NCBI GenBank assembly: GCA_031422555.1
Contig: JANPLZ010000017.1
Coordinates: 1 to 64,000 of the forward strand
Source: JANNAT01 sp031422555
Lineage (GTDB): Bacteria > Pseudomonadota > Alphaproteobacteria > Rhodobacterales > Rhodobacteraceae
DNA length: 64,000 nucleotides
Reading direction: 5' to 3'
Under the pieces are notes generated by a model. The model was not told where the DNA came from. It searched no databases and saw only the letters and a list, made by a program, of their open reading frames with translations. Each line of letters begins with the position of its first letter. Position 1 is the stretch's first letter. Below are positions 1 to 8,507 of the stretch, piece by piece. The translations under genes were made by a program, and so were the position numbers.

Positions 1-911
1 GCGGTTTCCACGTTGGCGACGGTGATAAAGCCCTCAATCCGGCCGGTTTTTGGATTGCGCAGCGAAAAGAATTTCTGATGCTCGCGCATCGAGGTTTGCA
101 GCACTTCGGGCGGCAGGCCCAGAAACGCCTGATCAATGCGGCCCAGCAACACCACCGGCCATTCCACCAGACCCGCCACTTCGGCCAACAACCCAGCATC
201 GGGCACCAGTTCCAGCCCGGCGGCAAAAGCGGCGTTTTGGGCCGATTGCAGGATGGCGGCTTCGCGTTCACTTGCGTCCAGCACCACAAATGCGCGTTTC
301 AACTTGGTGGAATAATCGTCGAACCCTGACACCGTGATCACGCCCGGGGCCATAAACCGGTGCCCGCGCGTGGTGTTGCCGGACGCAATGCCATCGACAT
401 CCAGTGGCACAACGGTGCTGCCAGACTCGTCCGTTAACTGGCACAGAATCGACTGCAGCGGGCGGACCCAACGCAGATTGCCCGACCCCCAACGCATGGA
501 TTTGGGCCATGGGAAAGTGCGGATGGTGTGGTCCAGCACGTCGGCGACGATCGCACTTGCCGGGCGACCGGGCTTTTCGATGACGGCATACAGGGTGTCG
601 CCCTTTTTGTCGGCGCGGCGGTCCAATTGATCTATCGTCAAGCCGGTGGACCGCAAAAAGCCGTCAATGGCCGCCTGCGGCGCGGACGCGCTGGGGCCCT
701 TACGCTCTTCGCGCGCGGGCGCACTTTGCAACGACAGCCCGTCCACCGCGAGGGTCAGCCGCCGCGGCGTGGAAAATGCGCCCGCCGAGGCATAGGTCAA
801 CCCGGCCTCTACCAGACCGTTGGTGACCATGGCTTTCAGATCGTCGCGCGCACGCGCCTGCATCCGCGCCGGAATTTCTTCAGAAAACAGTTCGATCAGC
901 AAATCGGCCAT
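1..911 (-). CDS. glyS: Glycine--tRNA ligase beta subunit, N-terminal part
   Basis: This is the beta chain of the alpha2-beta2 bacterial glycyl-tRNA synthetase, which charges tRNA-Gly in the cytoplasm together with GlyQ. About 303 residues are visible before the window edge. The start MADLLIELFSEEIPARMQ is the characteristic beta-subunit N-terminus, and STPRRLTL and the region around VEWPVVLLGRIDQAFL also fit the family. The family is usually near 690 residues, so more than half of the gene lies outside. The ATG at 911 follows the stop of the preceding gene by two bases, so glyQ, the small gene and glyS look like one operon. I see no defect in the visible part. Confidence 0.95.
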   Translation of the reverse strand, partial: MADLLIELFSEEIPARMQARARDDLKAMVTNGLVEAGLTYASAGAFSTPRRLTLAVDGLSLQSAPAREERKGPSASAPQAAIDGFLRSTGLTIDQLDRRADKKGDTLYAVIEKPGRPASAIVADVLDHTIRTFPWPKSMRWGSGNLRWVRPLQSILCQLTDESGSTVVPLDVDGIASGNTTRGHRFMAPGVITVSGFDDYSTKLKRAFVVLDASEREAAILQSAQNAAFAAGLELVPDAGLLAEVAGLVEWPVVLLGRIDQAFLGLPPEVLQTSMREHQKFFSLRNPKTGRIEGFITVANVET

Positions 912-913
912 GG

Positions 914-1405
914 CTATTGCTCCGTCGCAGGGGGGATTTCAGCGGCCGCGATCTGGTGCCACGCAAAGGCCCGGCCATCGGGATAAACCGCGACAACGCG
1001 GTCAAAACCCGGCACGATATTGGCTTCGGACAAAAACGCCACTGCCTCGCCCTGCTCTAACGCGGCCCCGATCTTGGCGGCATCATAGCAGTCAAACCAC
1101 GACGGGCCGATCAGAGGCGTTGCCCCTTCATAGACCACATAGGTTTCCGTCAGCAGGGCCTGCGACAGCGGGGTCTTGAAACAAGCGCGAAACCGCAAGG
1201 GCGAGGAATTGGCATCAATGCCGGTGAGGCTGGTCGCCAAAATCGCCTCGGGTTGGCCGCTTTCGATCAGGGTCAGGCGAATTTCCTTACCGGTTTCAAA
1301 CACGGCGGGCGAATAGAAGGCGTATTCTTGCAACCAATACATGGCGATACCGGCGACGGCTGCGATCATCACGATGGTGCCCCCAAGGATTTTTCCATTG
1401 TTCAC
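914..1405 (-). CDS. Small membrane-anchored protein between glyQ and glyS (DUF6446-like)
   Basis: This 163-residue protein is predicted to have one N-terminal transmembrane segment (around GGTIVMIAAVAGIAMYWLQ) and an extracytoplasmic remainder with two cysteines. I recall this family as DUF6446, found between the two glycyl-tRNA synthetase genes in Rhodobacterales; the name is from memory and its function is unknown. I chose GTG at 1405 because it overlaps the glyQ stop as GTGA, the usual sign of translational coupling. A longer reading frame reaching 1447 would run into glyQ. A role in tRNA charging is not implied by the sequence; a periplasmic domain would argue against it. Confidence 0.75.
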   Translation of the reverse strand: MNNGKILGGTIVMIAAVAGIAMYWLQEYAFYSPAVFETGKEIRLTLIESGQPEAILATSLTGIDANSSPLRFRACFKTPLSQALLTETYVVYEGATPLIGPSWFDCYDAAKIGAALEQGEAVAFLSEANIVPGFDRVVAVYPDGRAFAWHQIAAAEIPPATEQ

Positions 1406-2352
1406 GCGTCTGCCCCCGCGGGCGTCTGGCGGTAAGCATCGGCGCATTTCTTGGCAAGCGTGCGCACCCGGCCAATATAGGCCTGCCGTTCGGTGACCGA
1501 AATCACCCCGCGCGCGTCCAAAAGGTTGAACAGATGGCTGGCTTTGATGGTTTGGTCATAGGCGGGATGCGCCATGATGATGGTTTTGCCCGATTTGGCA
1601 TCCAGCGCTGGAAAATCCAGCAGCCGGGCGCATTCGGCTTCGGCATCCTGAAAATGCTGCAAAAGTTGCGCGGTATCGGCGCCGTCAAAGTTGTGGCGGC
1701 TGTATTCTTCTTCGGTCTGACGGAAAATATCGCCATAGGTCAACGCGATTGGCGCGGATGGATCGTTGAACGGCATGTCCATCACGTGATCCACGCCCAG
1801 CACATACATCGCCAGACGCTCTAACCCGTAGGTCAATTCACCCGACACCGGGCGGCAATCATGGCCGCCGACTTGTTGGAAATAGGTGAACTGTGACACT
1901 TCCATGCCGTCGCACCAGATCTCCCACCCCAGACCCCATGCGCCCAAAGTTGGGCTTTCCCAGTCATCCTCGACAAAGCGGATGTCATGCAAGGTGGCGT
2001 CGATGCCGATGGCGGCCAACGAGCCTAAATACAAATCCTGCAGGTTTGGCGGCGATGGTTTGATGATGACCTGATATTGGTAGTAATGCTGCAACCGGTT
2101 GGGGTTTTCGCCGTAGCGCCCATCGGTCGGGCGGCGCGAGGGTTGCACATAGGCCGCGGCCCAGGGTTTTGCCCCCAAGGATCGCAGCGTGGTCGCAGGG
2201 TGAAAGGTGCCTGCGCCCACCTCCATATCATAGGGTTGCAGAATGGCGCAGCCCTGCGCCGCCCAATAGGCTTGCAGCCGCAAGATGATCTCTTGGAACG
2301 AGCGGGGCGCGTTTGGGGGCGCGTTTGGGGGCGCGGTGGGGGCAGCAGCCAT
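1402..2352 (-). CDS. glyQ: Glycine--tRNA ligase alpha subunit
   Basis: This is the catalytic class II alpha chain of the tetrameric glycyl-tRNA synthetase, 316 residues. Family signatures include GCAILQPYDMEVGAGTFHP, the PWAAAYVQPSRRPTDGRYGENPNR stretch (quoted in part: AYVQPSRRPTDGRYG) and CDGMEVSQFTYFQQVGG. The ATG at 2352 is preceded by an AGAGG ribosome site. The mature domain is preceded by a short low-complexity extension with the repeat APPN-APPN-AP, encoded by an imperfect direct repeat of a 12-base unit near 2310-2335. It is first in the operon with the small gene and glyS. Confidence 0.96.
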   Translation of the reverse strand: MAAAPTAPPNAPPNAPRSFQEIILRLQAYWAAQGCAILQPYDMEVGAGTFHPATTLRSLGAKPWAAAYVQPSRRPTDGRYGENPNRLQHYYQYQVIIKPSPPNLQDLYLGSLAAIGIDATLHDIRFVEDDWESPTLGAWGLGWEIWCDGMEVSQFTYFQQVGGHDCRPVSGELTYGLERLAMYVLGVDHVMDMPFNDPSAPIALTYGDIFRQTEEEYSRHNFDGADTAQLLQHFQDAEAECARLLDFPALDAKSGKTIIMAHPAYDQTIKASHLFNLLDARGVISVTERQAYIGRVRTLAKKCADAYRQTPAGADA

Positions 2353-2513
2353 GGCAGACCTCTTCAAATGCAGCCCTTCCATAGGCAAGCCGCGCGAAAG
2401 GGTCAATGCGGGGCGCGGTCACAGGCGTGCGAAATACCTGCGTGTTACAAAGCATGGGCATCGGCGAAAGGCTCTGATACGTTCGCGCAAATCGCTTGCG
2501 TGTGGAAAATGGG

Positions 2514-4265
2514 ATGACGGCTGGAATGATCGTTCGGATAGTGTTGGTGGCTTTGGTTGCGCTGTTGGGATTTACACGGATGGGCCAAGCGCAAGAACAG
2601 GCGTGGCTGCAGATCGAAGCGCAGCCCGATCTGGCCGGGGCCATCGACCGCGCCCGCGCCTATGCCGCCCTGTTCCCCGATGTCGCCGGATTTCAACTGC
2701 GGTCGGGCTGGTATGCCATCGCCCTTGGCCCCTACGCCCCCGAAGCCGCTGCGGGGCGGATCTTTGATCTGAAACGCGAGAACATGATCCCCGCTGACAG
2801 CTTTATCACCGATGGCAGCGATCACGGCCAACAATTCTGGCCGGTGGGGCCGCTCGGTGATCCGGCGGTTGTGCCGGGTCCGGTTGAAGCCCCGGCGGTG
2901 GCGGCAGAAGTTGCCCCCGCATCGCCCGACGTAGCCGACGAGACCCCGCGCGAGGCCAAGGCATCCGAAGCCGACTTAACCCGCGATCAACGCAAGGATT
3001 TGCAAACCGCCCTTGGTTGGTATGGCTTTTACACCGCCGCCGTGGACGGCGCTTTTGGCCCCGGCACGCGCAATTCGATGGCCGACTGGCAAAGTGCCAA
3101 CGGGTTCGAGCCGACCGGCGTTCTGACCACGGCGCAACGGTTGGCCCTGCTGACCAATTACCGCGCCGATCAGGCCGAATTTGGCTTTGAAACCATCACC
3201 GAAGCCGAGGCGGGGATTGAGATCACCCTGCCGATGGCGCTGTTGCAGTTTGACCGCTACGAGCCGCCCTTTGTGCATTTCGTCGAAAAATCCGGCTCGG
3301 GGCTGCGGGTTTTCCTGATCTCGGAACCGGGCGATCAATCCAGCCTTTACGGGCTTTATGACATCTTGCAGACGCTGGAGGTGGTGCCTGCGGCAGGAGA
3401 ACGGCTGCGGGGCGAGACCAGCTTTAGCATCAATGCGCAATCGGCAACCGTGCAAAGCTATGCCTATGCCGAAGCGTCGCGGGGCATGGTCAAGGGCTAT
3501 CTTGTGGTGTGGACGCCCGCCGATGCCAACCGCATGGCGCGGATATTGCCCGCGGTGAAGGCCAGTTTTCGCGCGGTAGGTGACAAGGCGCTGGACCCCG
3601 GATTGGTGCCGATGGACGAAGCCGCGCGGTCTGGCCTGTTATCGGGGCTGGAGGTTAAAACGCCGATCCTGTCACGGTCGGGCTTTTTCATTGATGCGGC
3701 GGGCAGCGTTGTCACCACACTTGATGCTGTCAAAACCTGTGGCCGTGTCACGATAGATCACGATATCGACGCTGCCGTCACGCTGACCGATGCGGCAACC
3801 GGTGTGGCGGTGCTGACCCCGGCGCAACCCTTGGCCCCCAGCGTGTTTGCACAGTTCCATACCGGTGCGGTGCGGCTGGGGTCTGACGTCGCGGTTGCGG
3901 GTTATTCCTATGAGACAAAGCTGCCCGCGCCCGTGTTGACCTTTGGCACGTTTGAAGAAGACAAGGGCCTGAACGGCGAGCCGGGGTTGGCACGCCTTGC
4001 GATTGCCCTGTTGCCCGGCGATGCCGGCGGGCCGGTGGTAGACCAGACCGGCGCGGTGATCGGCATGGCGCTGCCCACCGCGGTAGACGGCGCGAAATTG
4101 CTGCCCGATGGGGTGGGTTTTGCCGCATCGGCGGCGACGATTTCGGCGCTGTTGACCAAGGCAGGGTTTACCCCCGGCACCGGCGCACAAAGCGCTGCGG
4201 CCTCGCCGGATGCGTTGAACAAGGCGGCGTTGGGGATGACGGTTTTGGTGTCGTGCTGGCAATGA
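2514..4265 (+). CDS. Secreted peptidoglycan-binding protein with a degenerate trypsin-like domain
   Basis: This 583-residue protein begins with a signal peptide (IVRIVLVALVALLGFTRMGQA). Residues about 30-105 resemble a SPOR-like fold and about 160-225 form a PG_binding_1 domain (DLQTALGWYGFYTAAVDGAF, then GPGTRNSMADWQ). The C-terminal 250 residues follow the trypsin/HtrA pattern, but the serine motif reads GDAGGP with Ala504, and the histidine motif reads VVTTLDAVKTCG with Asp404 where TNAHVV would be expected. The expected acidic residue before VAVL is also not obvious. I infer a non-catalytic, envelope-located protein that binds cell wall. ATG 2514 is preferred over an upstream TTG at 2496 because it leads straight into the signal peptide. 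Confidence 0.8.
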   Translation: MTAGMIVRIVLVALVALLGFTRMGQAQEQAWLQIEAQPDLAGAIDRARAYAALFPDVAGFQLRSGWYAIALGPYAPEAAAGRIFDLKRENMIPADSFITDGSDHGQQFWPVGPLGDPAVVPGPVEAPAVAAEVAPASPDVADETPREAKASEADLTRDQRKDLQTALGWYGFYTAAVDGAFGPGTRNSMADWQSANGFEPTGVLTTAQRLALLTNYRADQAEFGFETITEAEAGIEITLPMALLQFDRYEPPFVHFVEKSGSGLRVFLISEPGDQSSLYGLYDILQTLEVVPAAGERLRGETSFSINAQSATVQSYAYAEASRGMVKGYLVVWTPADANRMARILPAVKASFRAVGDKALDPGLVPMDEAARSGLLSGLEVKTPILSRSGFFIDAAGSVVTTLDAVKTCGRVTIDHDIDAAVTLTDAATGVAVLTPAQPLAPSVFAQFHTGAVRLGSDVAVAGYSYETKLPAPVLTFGTFEEDKGLNGEPGLARLAIALLPGDAGGPVVDQTGAVIGMALPTAVDGAKLLPDGVGFAASAATISALLTKAGFTPGTGAQSAAASPDALNKAALGMTVLVSCWQ

Positions 4266-4305
4266 TTTGCGGCAAAGGCGAATAGCCCCGCCTGCCCGCC
4301 CGGAT

Positions 4306-5754
4306 TTAGCTGCGCCAGAACCGGGGCAGTAACACCACCAGAACCGCCAACAGGCCCAGCCGCCCCAAAATCATTGCCATCGACATCATCCAGATCGCGG
4401 CGTTTGGGTAATCAACAAACGTGCCGGTGCGCGCCACCAGCGGGCCAAAACCGTAGCCAATATTGCCCAGCGATGTCCATGCTGCCCAAAGCGCGGAATA
4501 CAGATCAACCCCCGTCAGCGTCAGCGCCACCGAAATCACCCCCAACAACATCACAAAGCCGGTGATAAACAGGATCAGGCCGTTGATCACATCGTCGCCC
4601 ACATTCTGTCCGTCATATTTCACCACCATCACCCGGCTGGGCATGACGATCTTGCGCACCTGCGCCGCCAGCACCGCGCCTGCGACTTGCACCCGGAACA
4701 CGCTTAGCCCCGCCGCACTTGACCCCGAACAGGCGCCAATCACGCCGATCAAAAACGCCACCACCAGCATGTAGCCGCCCCAAGTGGCAAAGCTGCCGGA
4801 AAAAAACCCGGTCGATGACATGATCGACACAAGGTTGAACAGCGCCTCGCGCAGCGCATCTTCCAATTCCATGTCCGATGTCATCACCCGCCACACCGTG
4901 ACCGACAGCACCGCGTAGGCGATCCAGCGCAAATACGCGCGCACTTGGGCATCGCGCCACAAGGGCCGGGCCTGTCCGTTGACCAGTTGCACATAGCGGA
5001 CATAGGGCAGCGACGCCAAAATCATGAACAGTGCTGCGGCATATTCCATGGCACCGGGATATTTTGAAAACGACGCATCCATCGGAGCAAAGCCGCCGGT
5101 GGAAATCGTCGACATCCCGCAGACAATGGCATCCAGCGCGGTCATGCCCAGCGCGCGGTAGGTCAGCGCGCAAATCACCGTCAGGCCAAAATAAACCACC
5201 ACCAACTGTCGGGCGATATCGGTGGCGCGGGGCGACGTTTTGCCAAACGTGTCAAAACTTTCGGTCTTGAAAAACTGCATGCCGCCAACCCGCATCACCG
5301 GCAGGAAAATCATCGCGACAAAGGCAATGCCCAAACCGCCAAAGCTGTTCATCATGCCGCGCCACAGGTTCATGCCATCGGGCAGCGCATCCAAGCCCGT
5401 GATCACCGTAAGCCCGGTGGTGGTAAAGCCCGAGGCAGCTTCGAAATAGGCTTGGGTGAAGGTCAGATGCGGCTCTCCCAGCATCAGGGGCAGGCCACCA
5501 AAAACCGGCAGAACGGTCCAGATCACCACAGTCAGCAAATACGCCTGCCGCAAGGTCAACCCGCCGCCCACCGCATTGGCCGTGGCCAGGGCCAGCAAGC
5601 CACCAATGGCACCGGTGATGATGGCGCTTTCCAGAAAATCCAGACCATTGGCCAGCCCCGCGCGGTGATCAATCACCGCCGGGGCCAGCATCAGAATGGC
5701 CAGCACAATCAATATCCGCCCAAGCACGTAAACGATGGGTCTAAGGTCTATCAT
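4306..5754 (-). CDS. trkH: TrkH-family potassium uptake protein
   Basis: This 482-residue inner-membrane protein is the channel-like subunit of a Trk potassium transporter. It shows the four pore-loop repeats of the family: the segments ASGFTTTGLTVITG, MSTISTGGFAPMDASF, MSSTGFFSGSFATWGG and TSLGNIGYGFGPLV each carry the conserved glycine of the selectivity filter. Hydrophobic helices lie between them. The usual cytoplasmic NAD-binding partner TrkA is not next to it and must be elsewhere. The upstream region holds an Fnr-type palindrome centred about 70 bases before the start, suggesting oxygen control. Confidence 0.93.
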   Translation of the reverse strand: MIDLRPIVYVLGRILIVLAILMLAPAVIDHRAGLANGLDFLESAIITGAIGGLLALATANAVGGGLTLRQAYLLTVVIWTVLPVFGGLPLMLGEPHLTFTQAYFEAASGFTTTGLTVITGLDALPDGMNLWRGMMNSFGGLGIAFVAMIFLPVMRVGGMQFFKTESFDTFGKTSPRATDIARQLVVVYFGLTVICALTYRALGMTALDAIVCGMSTISTGGFAPMDASFSKYPGAMEYAAALFMILASLPYVRYVQLVNGQARPLWRDAQVRAYLRWIAYAVLSVTVWRVMTSDMELEDALREALFNLVSIMSSTGFFSGSFATWGGYMLVVAFLIGVIGACSGSSAAGLSVFRVQVAGAVLAAQVRKIVMPSRVMVVKYDGQNVGDDVINGLILFITGFVMLLGVISVALTLTGVDLYSALWAAWTSLGNIGYGFGPLVARTGTFVDYPNAAIWMMSMAMILGRLGLLAVLVVLLPRFWRS

Positions 5755-5818
5755 GCGTAGGGCAAATACCCGCGTGGCACAGCTTCGTCAATTTCCGCTT
5801 GCACAAGGTGCAGCAATT

Positions 5819-5832
5819 TTGACCCAGATCAA
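5819..5832. promoter_or_regulatory. FnrL/Fnr-type binding site upstream of trkH
   Basis: The bases read TTGACCCAGATCAA, which matches the Fnr consensus TTGAT-N4-ATCAA at nine of ten fixed positions and is embedded in a longer symmetric TTTGA/TCAAA arrangement. It lies between the trkH start and the folE2 terminator hairpin, where only trkH has its upstream region. The match is seen directly; the claim that FnrL binds here is inference. Confidence 0.55.
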
Positions 5833-5842
5833 AGCAACTGAA

Positions 5843-5867
5843 CCCGCGCCAAGCCATTTGGCGCGGG
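5843..5867 (-). terminator. Hairpin downstream of folE2
   Basis: A perfect 10-base-pair stem (CCCGCGCCAA with TTGGCGCGGG) and a five-base loop lie 26 bases beyond the folE2 stop. There is only a weak T-rich tail on the minus strand, so efficiency is uncertain. Confidence 0.6.
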
Positions 5868-5892
5868 ATGGGTCAGTTGCGGATGATCACGG

Positions 5893-6981
5893 TCAACCGA
5901 CGTGATACAGGCTGGCGAACAACCGGGGATCAAGGCTTTCGGCGGCAAAAGTTGGCCCTTCGGTCAGCACCGATACGGCATCATGGCTGTGCAGGCTTTC
6001 CTGATGGCTGGCGACGATGCGGAAATCGCCGATCCGGGCCTCTTGCTGCAAAGCCTCGCAAAAACTGCGCGCGGCGTCTTCGACAAAGATCGGATTGGCG
6101 GCGTTCAATTCGGCAAAGGCCTGCTCGTCTTCGCGTTTTACCATCACCTGGGTTTCGGTCGGCACCGCCGCACGGGCCAACTCGATCAGGTCTTCGAACC
6201 ACAGGCAATCATCGCCCACCAGTTCCACCGAAATACGCGCAACTGACCTTTGCGAATGCGGTGTGGCCAACTGACCGCGGGTTTCGCGGGCATGTTCGGA
6301 CAACTCCAATGAACAGGGACAAGTGCTGGAATAGACGAAATCCAGATGCATGATACGTTTGCGCACGCCCGCCACATCGACCAATTCCAACGCGATATCA
6401 TAGTATTGCCAGCCCGACAGACCCGAACGCAGGCTTTGGATCCGCACCGGAAACGAAAACCGCATCTGAATGCGGGCGTCAAAAGACCCCAGATCACGCA
6501 GATAATCTTCCAGCACCGTGGCGATCAATTCAAAGCTGAACGCCGATTCGGCATGGGTGTAAAACGACCGCATGATGCGGCTCATGTTGATGCCTTTTTT
6601 CTCGGCCTCAAGGCTGACAGTGCCGGTGACCGATGTCTCAAGCGTTACCGGACCGCTATCGCGGGTGGCAAAGCTGATCGGCAGGCGAAAGTTGGAAATG
6701 CCCACGTGCTGGATCACTTGCTTTGCACCAATGATCAGGCTGCTGGGGCCGTTTTGCAAATCGGGCAAGCTGGCTTTATAAGCGTCGGTCACGATAAAGT
6801 CGTCAGGGTATTGCCGCGACAACAGCGGATAGCTTTGCCCCAGCAACACGCCAGCCCCCGGATCAAGCGCCACAATCTGTGCATCCGTCGCCGCCGCCGC
6901 CCAGCGCCGCAAGGTTGCCAGCGCCGCCTCGGCCTGCGCGCGATTTGGGGTGTGATCGGTGTCAGACAGATGGATGTTCAT
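5893..6981 (-). CDS. folE2: GTP cyclohydrolase I, FolE2 type
   Basis: This enzyme converts GTP to 7,8-dihydroneopterin triphosphate, the first step of folate (and queuosine precursor) synthesis, using the metal-flexible FolE2 fold rather than zinc-dependent FolE. It has 362 residues. The active-site segment STCPCSLELSEHAR carries the metal-ligand cysteine pair at residues 221-223, and the C-terminal region has the family's SHDAVSVL segment. ATG 6981 was chosen over an upstream frame start at 7041 because the family begins near the SDTDHTPNR segment. It lies downstream of metZ on the same strand, 83 bases apart. I see no zinc-uptake-regulator box that would mark it as the zinc-starvation backup. 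Confidence 0.93.
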   Translation of the reverse strand: MNIHLSDTDHTPNRAQAEAALATLRRWAAAATDAQIVALDPGAGVLLGQSYPLLSRQYPDDFIVTDAYKASLPDLQNGPSSLIIGAKQVIQHVGISNFRLPISFATRDSGPVTLETSVTGTVSLEAEKKGINMSRIMRSFYTHAESAFSFELIATVLEDYLRDLGSFDARIQMRFSFPVRIQSLRSGLSGWQYYDIALELVDVAGVRKRIMHLDFVYSSTCPCSLELSEHARETRGQLATPHSQRSVARISVELVGDDCLWFEDLIELARAAVPTETQVMVKREDEQAFAELNAANPIFVEDAARSFCEALQQEARIGDFRIVASHQESLHSHDAVSVLTEGPTFAAESLDPRLFASLYHVG

Positions 6982-7064
6982 GGCGTGGCCTTTCGTTAGC
7001 AACCGCATTACCACAAATAGGGCACTACGCGCCAAACCCAAACAAAGTCAGCAAATAAATGCCG

Positions 7065-8246
7065 TCAAATCGCGGCCAGCGCGTTTTGCAGGTCTGCTGT
7101 CAAGTCATCCACGTCTTCCAGTCCCACCGACAAACGGATCAACCCCGGCGTGATGCCAAGCAAATCTTTTTGCGGTTGTGGCAGGCGCTGGTGCGTGGTG
7201 GTAGCAGGGTGCGTGGCAATGGATTTTGCATCGCCAAGGTTGTTCGAAATCTTGATGATTTCCAATGCGTTGCAGAACCTAAACGCCGCCGCTTTGCCGC
7301 CCTTGATATCAAACGACACCAACGTGCCGCCCGACCCCATCTGTGCCATCGCAAGCGCGTGTTGCGGATGGCTGGGCAGGCCCGGAAAGATCACCTTGGA
7401 AATCCGCGCGTCGCGTTCCAGCACGCCTGCGATCTGCAACGCCGCATCCGCCATCGCGCGGCAGCGCAAATCCAGCGTTTGCATGCCATTCAACATGATC
7501 CACGCGGTGAACGGCGACATCGACCCGCCGGTGTGCTTCATATAGGGCTCGGCCACTTTGCGGATAAAGTCGCGGCTGCCACAGATCACCCCGCCCAGCG
7601 CGCGGCCCTGCCCGTCAATGTGTTTGGTGGTGGAATAGACCACAACATCCGCGCCCTGCGCCACGGCCTGACTGAAGATGGGCGTTGAAAACACGTTGTC
7701 GACGATCACCAAAGCCCCCATGGCATGGGCGATTTTCGACACTTCGGTGATATCCACCAACTCTAGTGTCGGGTTCGACATTGATTCGAAAAACACCGCC
7801 TTGGTGCCGGGGGTTACGGCCCCGCGCCAGGCATCAAGATCGGCCCCATCGACGAACGTGACCCGCACCCCAAACCGCGTCAGCACCTCTTCCAGCACAT
7901 AAAGGCAGGATCCGAACAGCGCGCGCGATGACACCACATGGTCGCCCGCGCGCAACATCGACGCCAGCGCGCCATTGACCGCCGCCATGCCGCTGGCGGT
8001 GGCAAAAGCGTCTTCGGTGCCTTCCAACGCGGCGATGCGTTCTTCGAACATGCGGGTGGTGGGGTTGCCGTAACGGGCATAGATGAACTCATCCGCGCCG
8101 GCCTGCAAAAACCGCGCTTCGGCGGCCTCGGCAGAGGGATAGACAAAGCCTTGGGTCAGATAGATCGCCTCGGCCATCTCGCCGTATTGGCTGCGGCGGC
8201 TGCCTTGATGCACCAGTCTGGTGCGGGTTTTCCAACTGTCCGTCAT
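7065..8246 (-). CDS. metZ: O-succinylhomoserine sulfhydrylase
   Basis: This PLP enzyme of the Cys/Met metabolism family makes homocysteine directly from an O-acylhomoserine and sulfide in methionine synthesis. It has 393 residues. The PLP lysine is K208 in YSTTKHIDGQGR, and family segments YARYGNPTTRMFEER, ATASGMAAVNGA and SMSNPTLELVDI are intact. The open frame extends far upstream to 8939, but ATG 8246 is the right start: the upstream bases are occupied by a SAM-II riboswitch and a terminator hairpin. Expression should therefore fall when S-adenosylmethionine is abundant. Confidence 0.95.
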   Translation of the reverse strand: MTDSWKTRTRLVHQGSRRSQYGEMAEAIYLTQGFVYPSAEAAEARFLQAGADEFIYARYGNPTTRMFEERIAALEGTEDAFATASGMAAVNGALASMLRAGDHVVSSRALFGSCLYVLEEVLTRFGVRVTFVDGADLDAWRGAVTPGTKAVFFESMSNPTLELVDITEVSKIAHAMGALVIVDNVFSTPIFSQAVAQGADVVVYSTTKHIDGQGRALGGVICGSRDFIRKVAEPYMKHTGGSMSPFTAWIMLNGMQTLDLRCRAMADAALQIAGVLERDARISKVIFPGLPSHPQHALAMAQMGSGGTLVSFDIKGGKAAAFRFCNALEIIKISNNLGDAKSIATHPATTTHQRLPQPQKDLLGITPGLIRLSVGLEDVDDLTADLQNALAAI

Positions 8247-8273
8247 GTCTTGCCCCGTCTGGCCGCTTTGGCC

Positions 8274-8307
8274 AAAGAAAAACCCCGGATACCAACAGGC
8301 CCGGGGT
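8274..8307 (-). terminator. Rho-independent terminator in the metZ leader
   Basis: On the minus strand a stem of ACCCCGG with CCGGGGT is followed by TTTTTCTTT. It begins about 14 bases after the SAM-II aptamer and ends 27 bases before the metZ start, so it is placed to act as a transcription attenuator under riboswitch control. Confidence 0.7.
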
Positions 8308-8320
8308 GCAAAACCCTGAA

Positions 8321-8375
8321 CCTCTTTAGCGGCTTGTTTAACGTGGCCCGCAATCCGGTAACAAATTGCCACGGT
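8321..8375 (-). promoter_or_regulatory. SAM-II riboswitch upstream of metZ
   Basis: The minus strand carries the SAM-II core: CGTGGCAATTTG, then a loop ending ATTGCGGGCCACG, then TTAAACAAGCCGCTAAAG. The P1 stem pairs CGTGG (8373-8369) with CCACG (8346-8342), and the A-rich segment after it plus the GCCGCTAAAG tail fits the pseudoknot half. This class binds S-adenosylmethionine and is known from alphaproteobacteria upstream of methionine genes. Position 75 bases before metZ fits. Confidence 0.88.
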
Positions 8376-8379
8376 TGCT

Positions 8380-8408
8380 GACGTAACGCGACGGCGCGTA
8401 AAGGTCAA
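8380..8408 (-). promoter_or_regulatory. Candidate promoter of metZ
   Basis: On the minus strand a TTGACC -35 element is followed, after 17 bases, by TACGTC as a weak -10. Initiation six to seven bases later would start the transcript exactly at the first base pairs of the SAM-II aptamer, which supports the call although the -10 is poor. Confidence 0.5.
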
Positions 8409-8507
8409 CCTTGCGTCACGCAGCCGTAATGTTCTTTTCATCAAGCTGTCGCAGGCTGCTGTTATACCCACCATTATCGCCATGGGACACAGGAAAAAAG
8501 CAGCATA

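Noticed and set aside
2305..2340. GCGTTTGGGGGC direct repeat as a regulatory element
   Set aside because: It lies inside the glyQ coding sequence and simply encodes the APPN repeat of the N-terminal extension.
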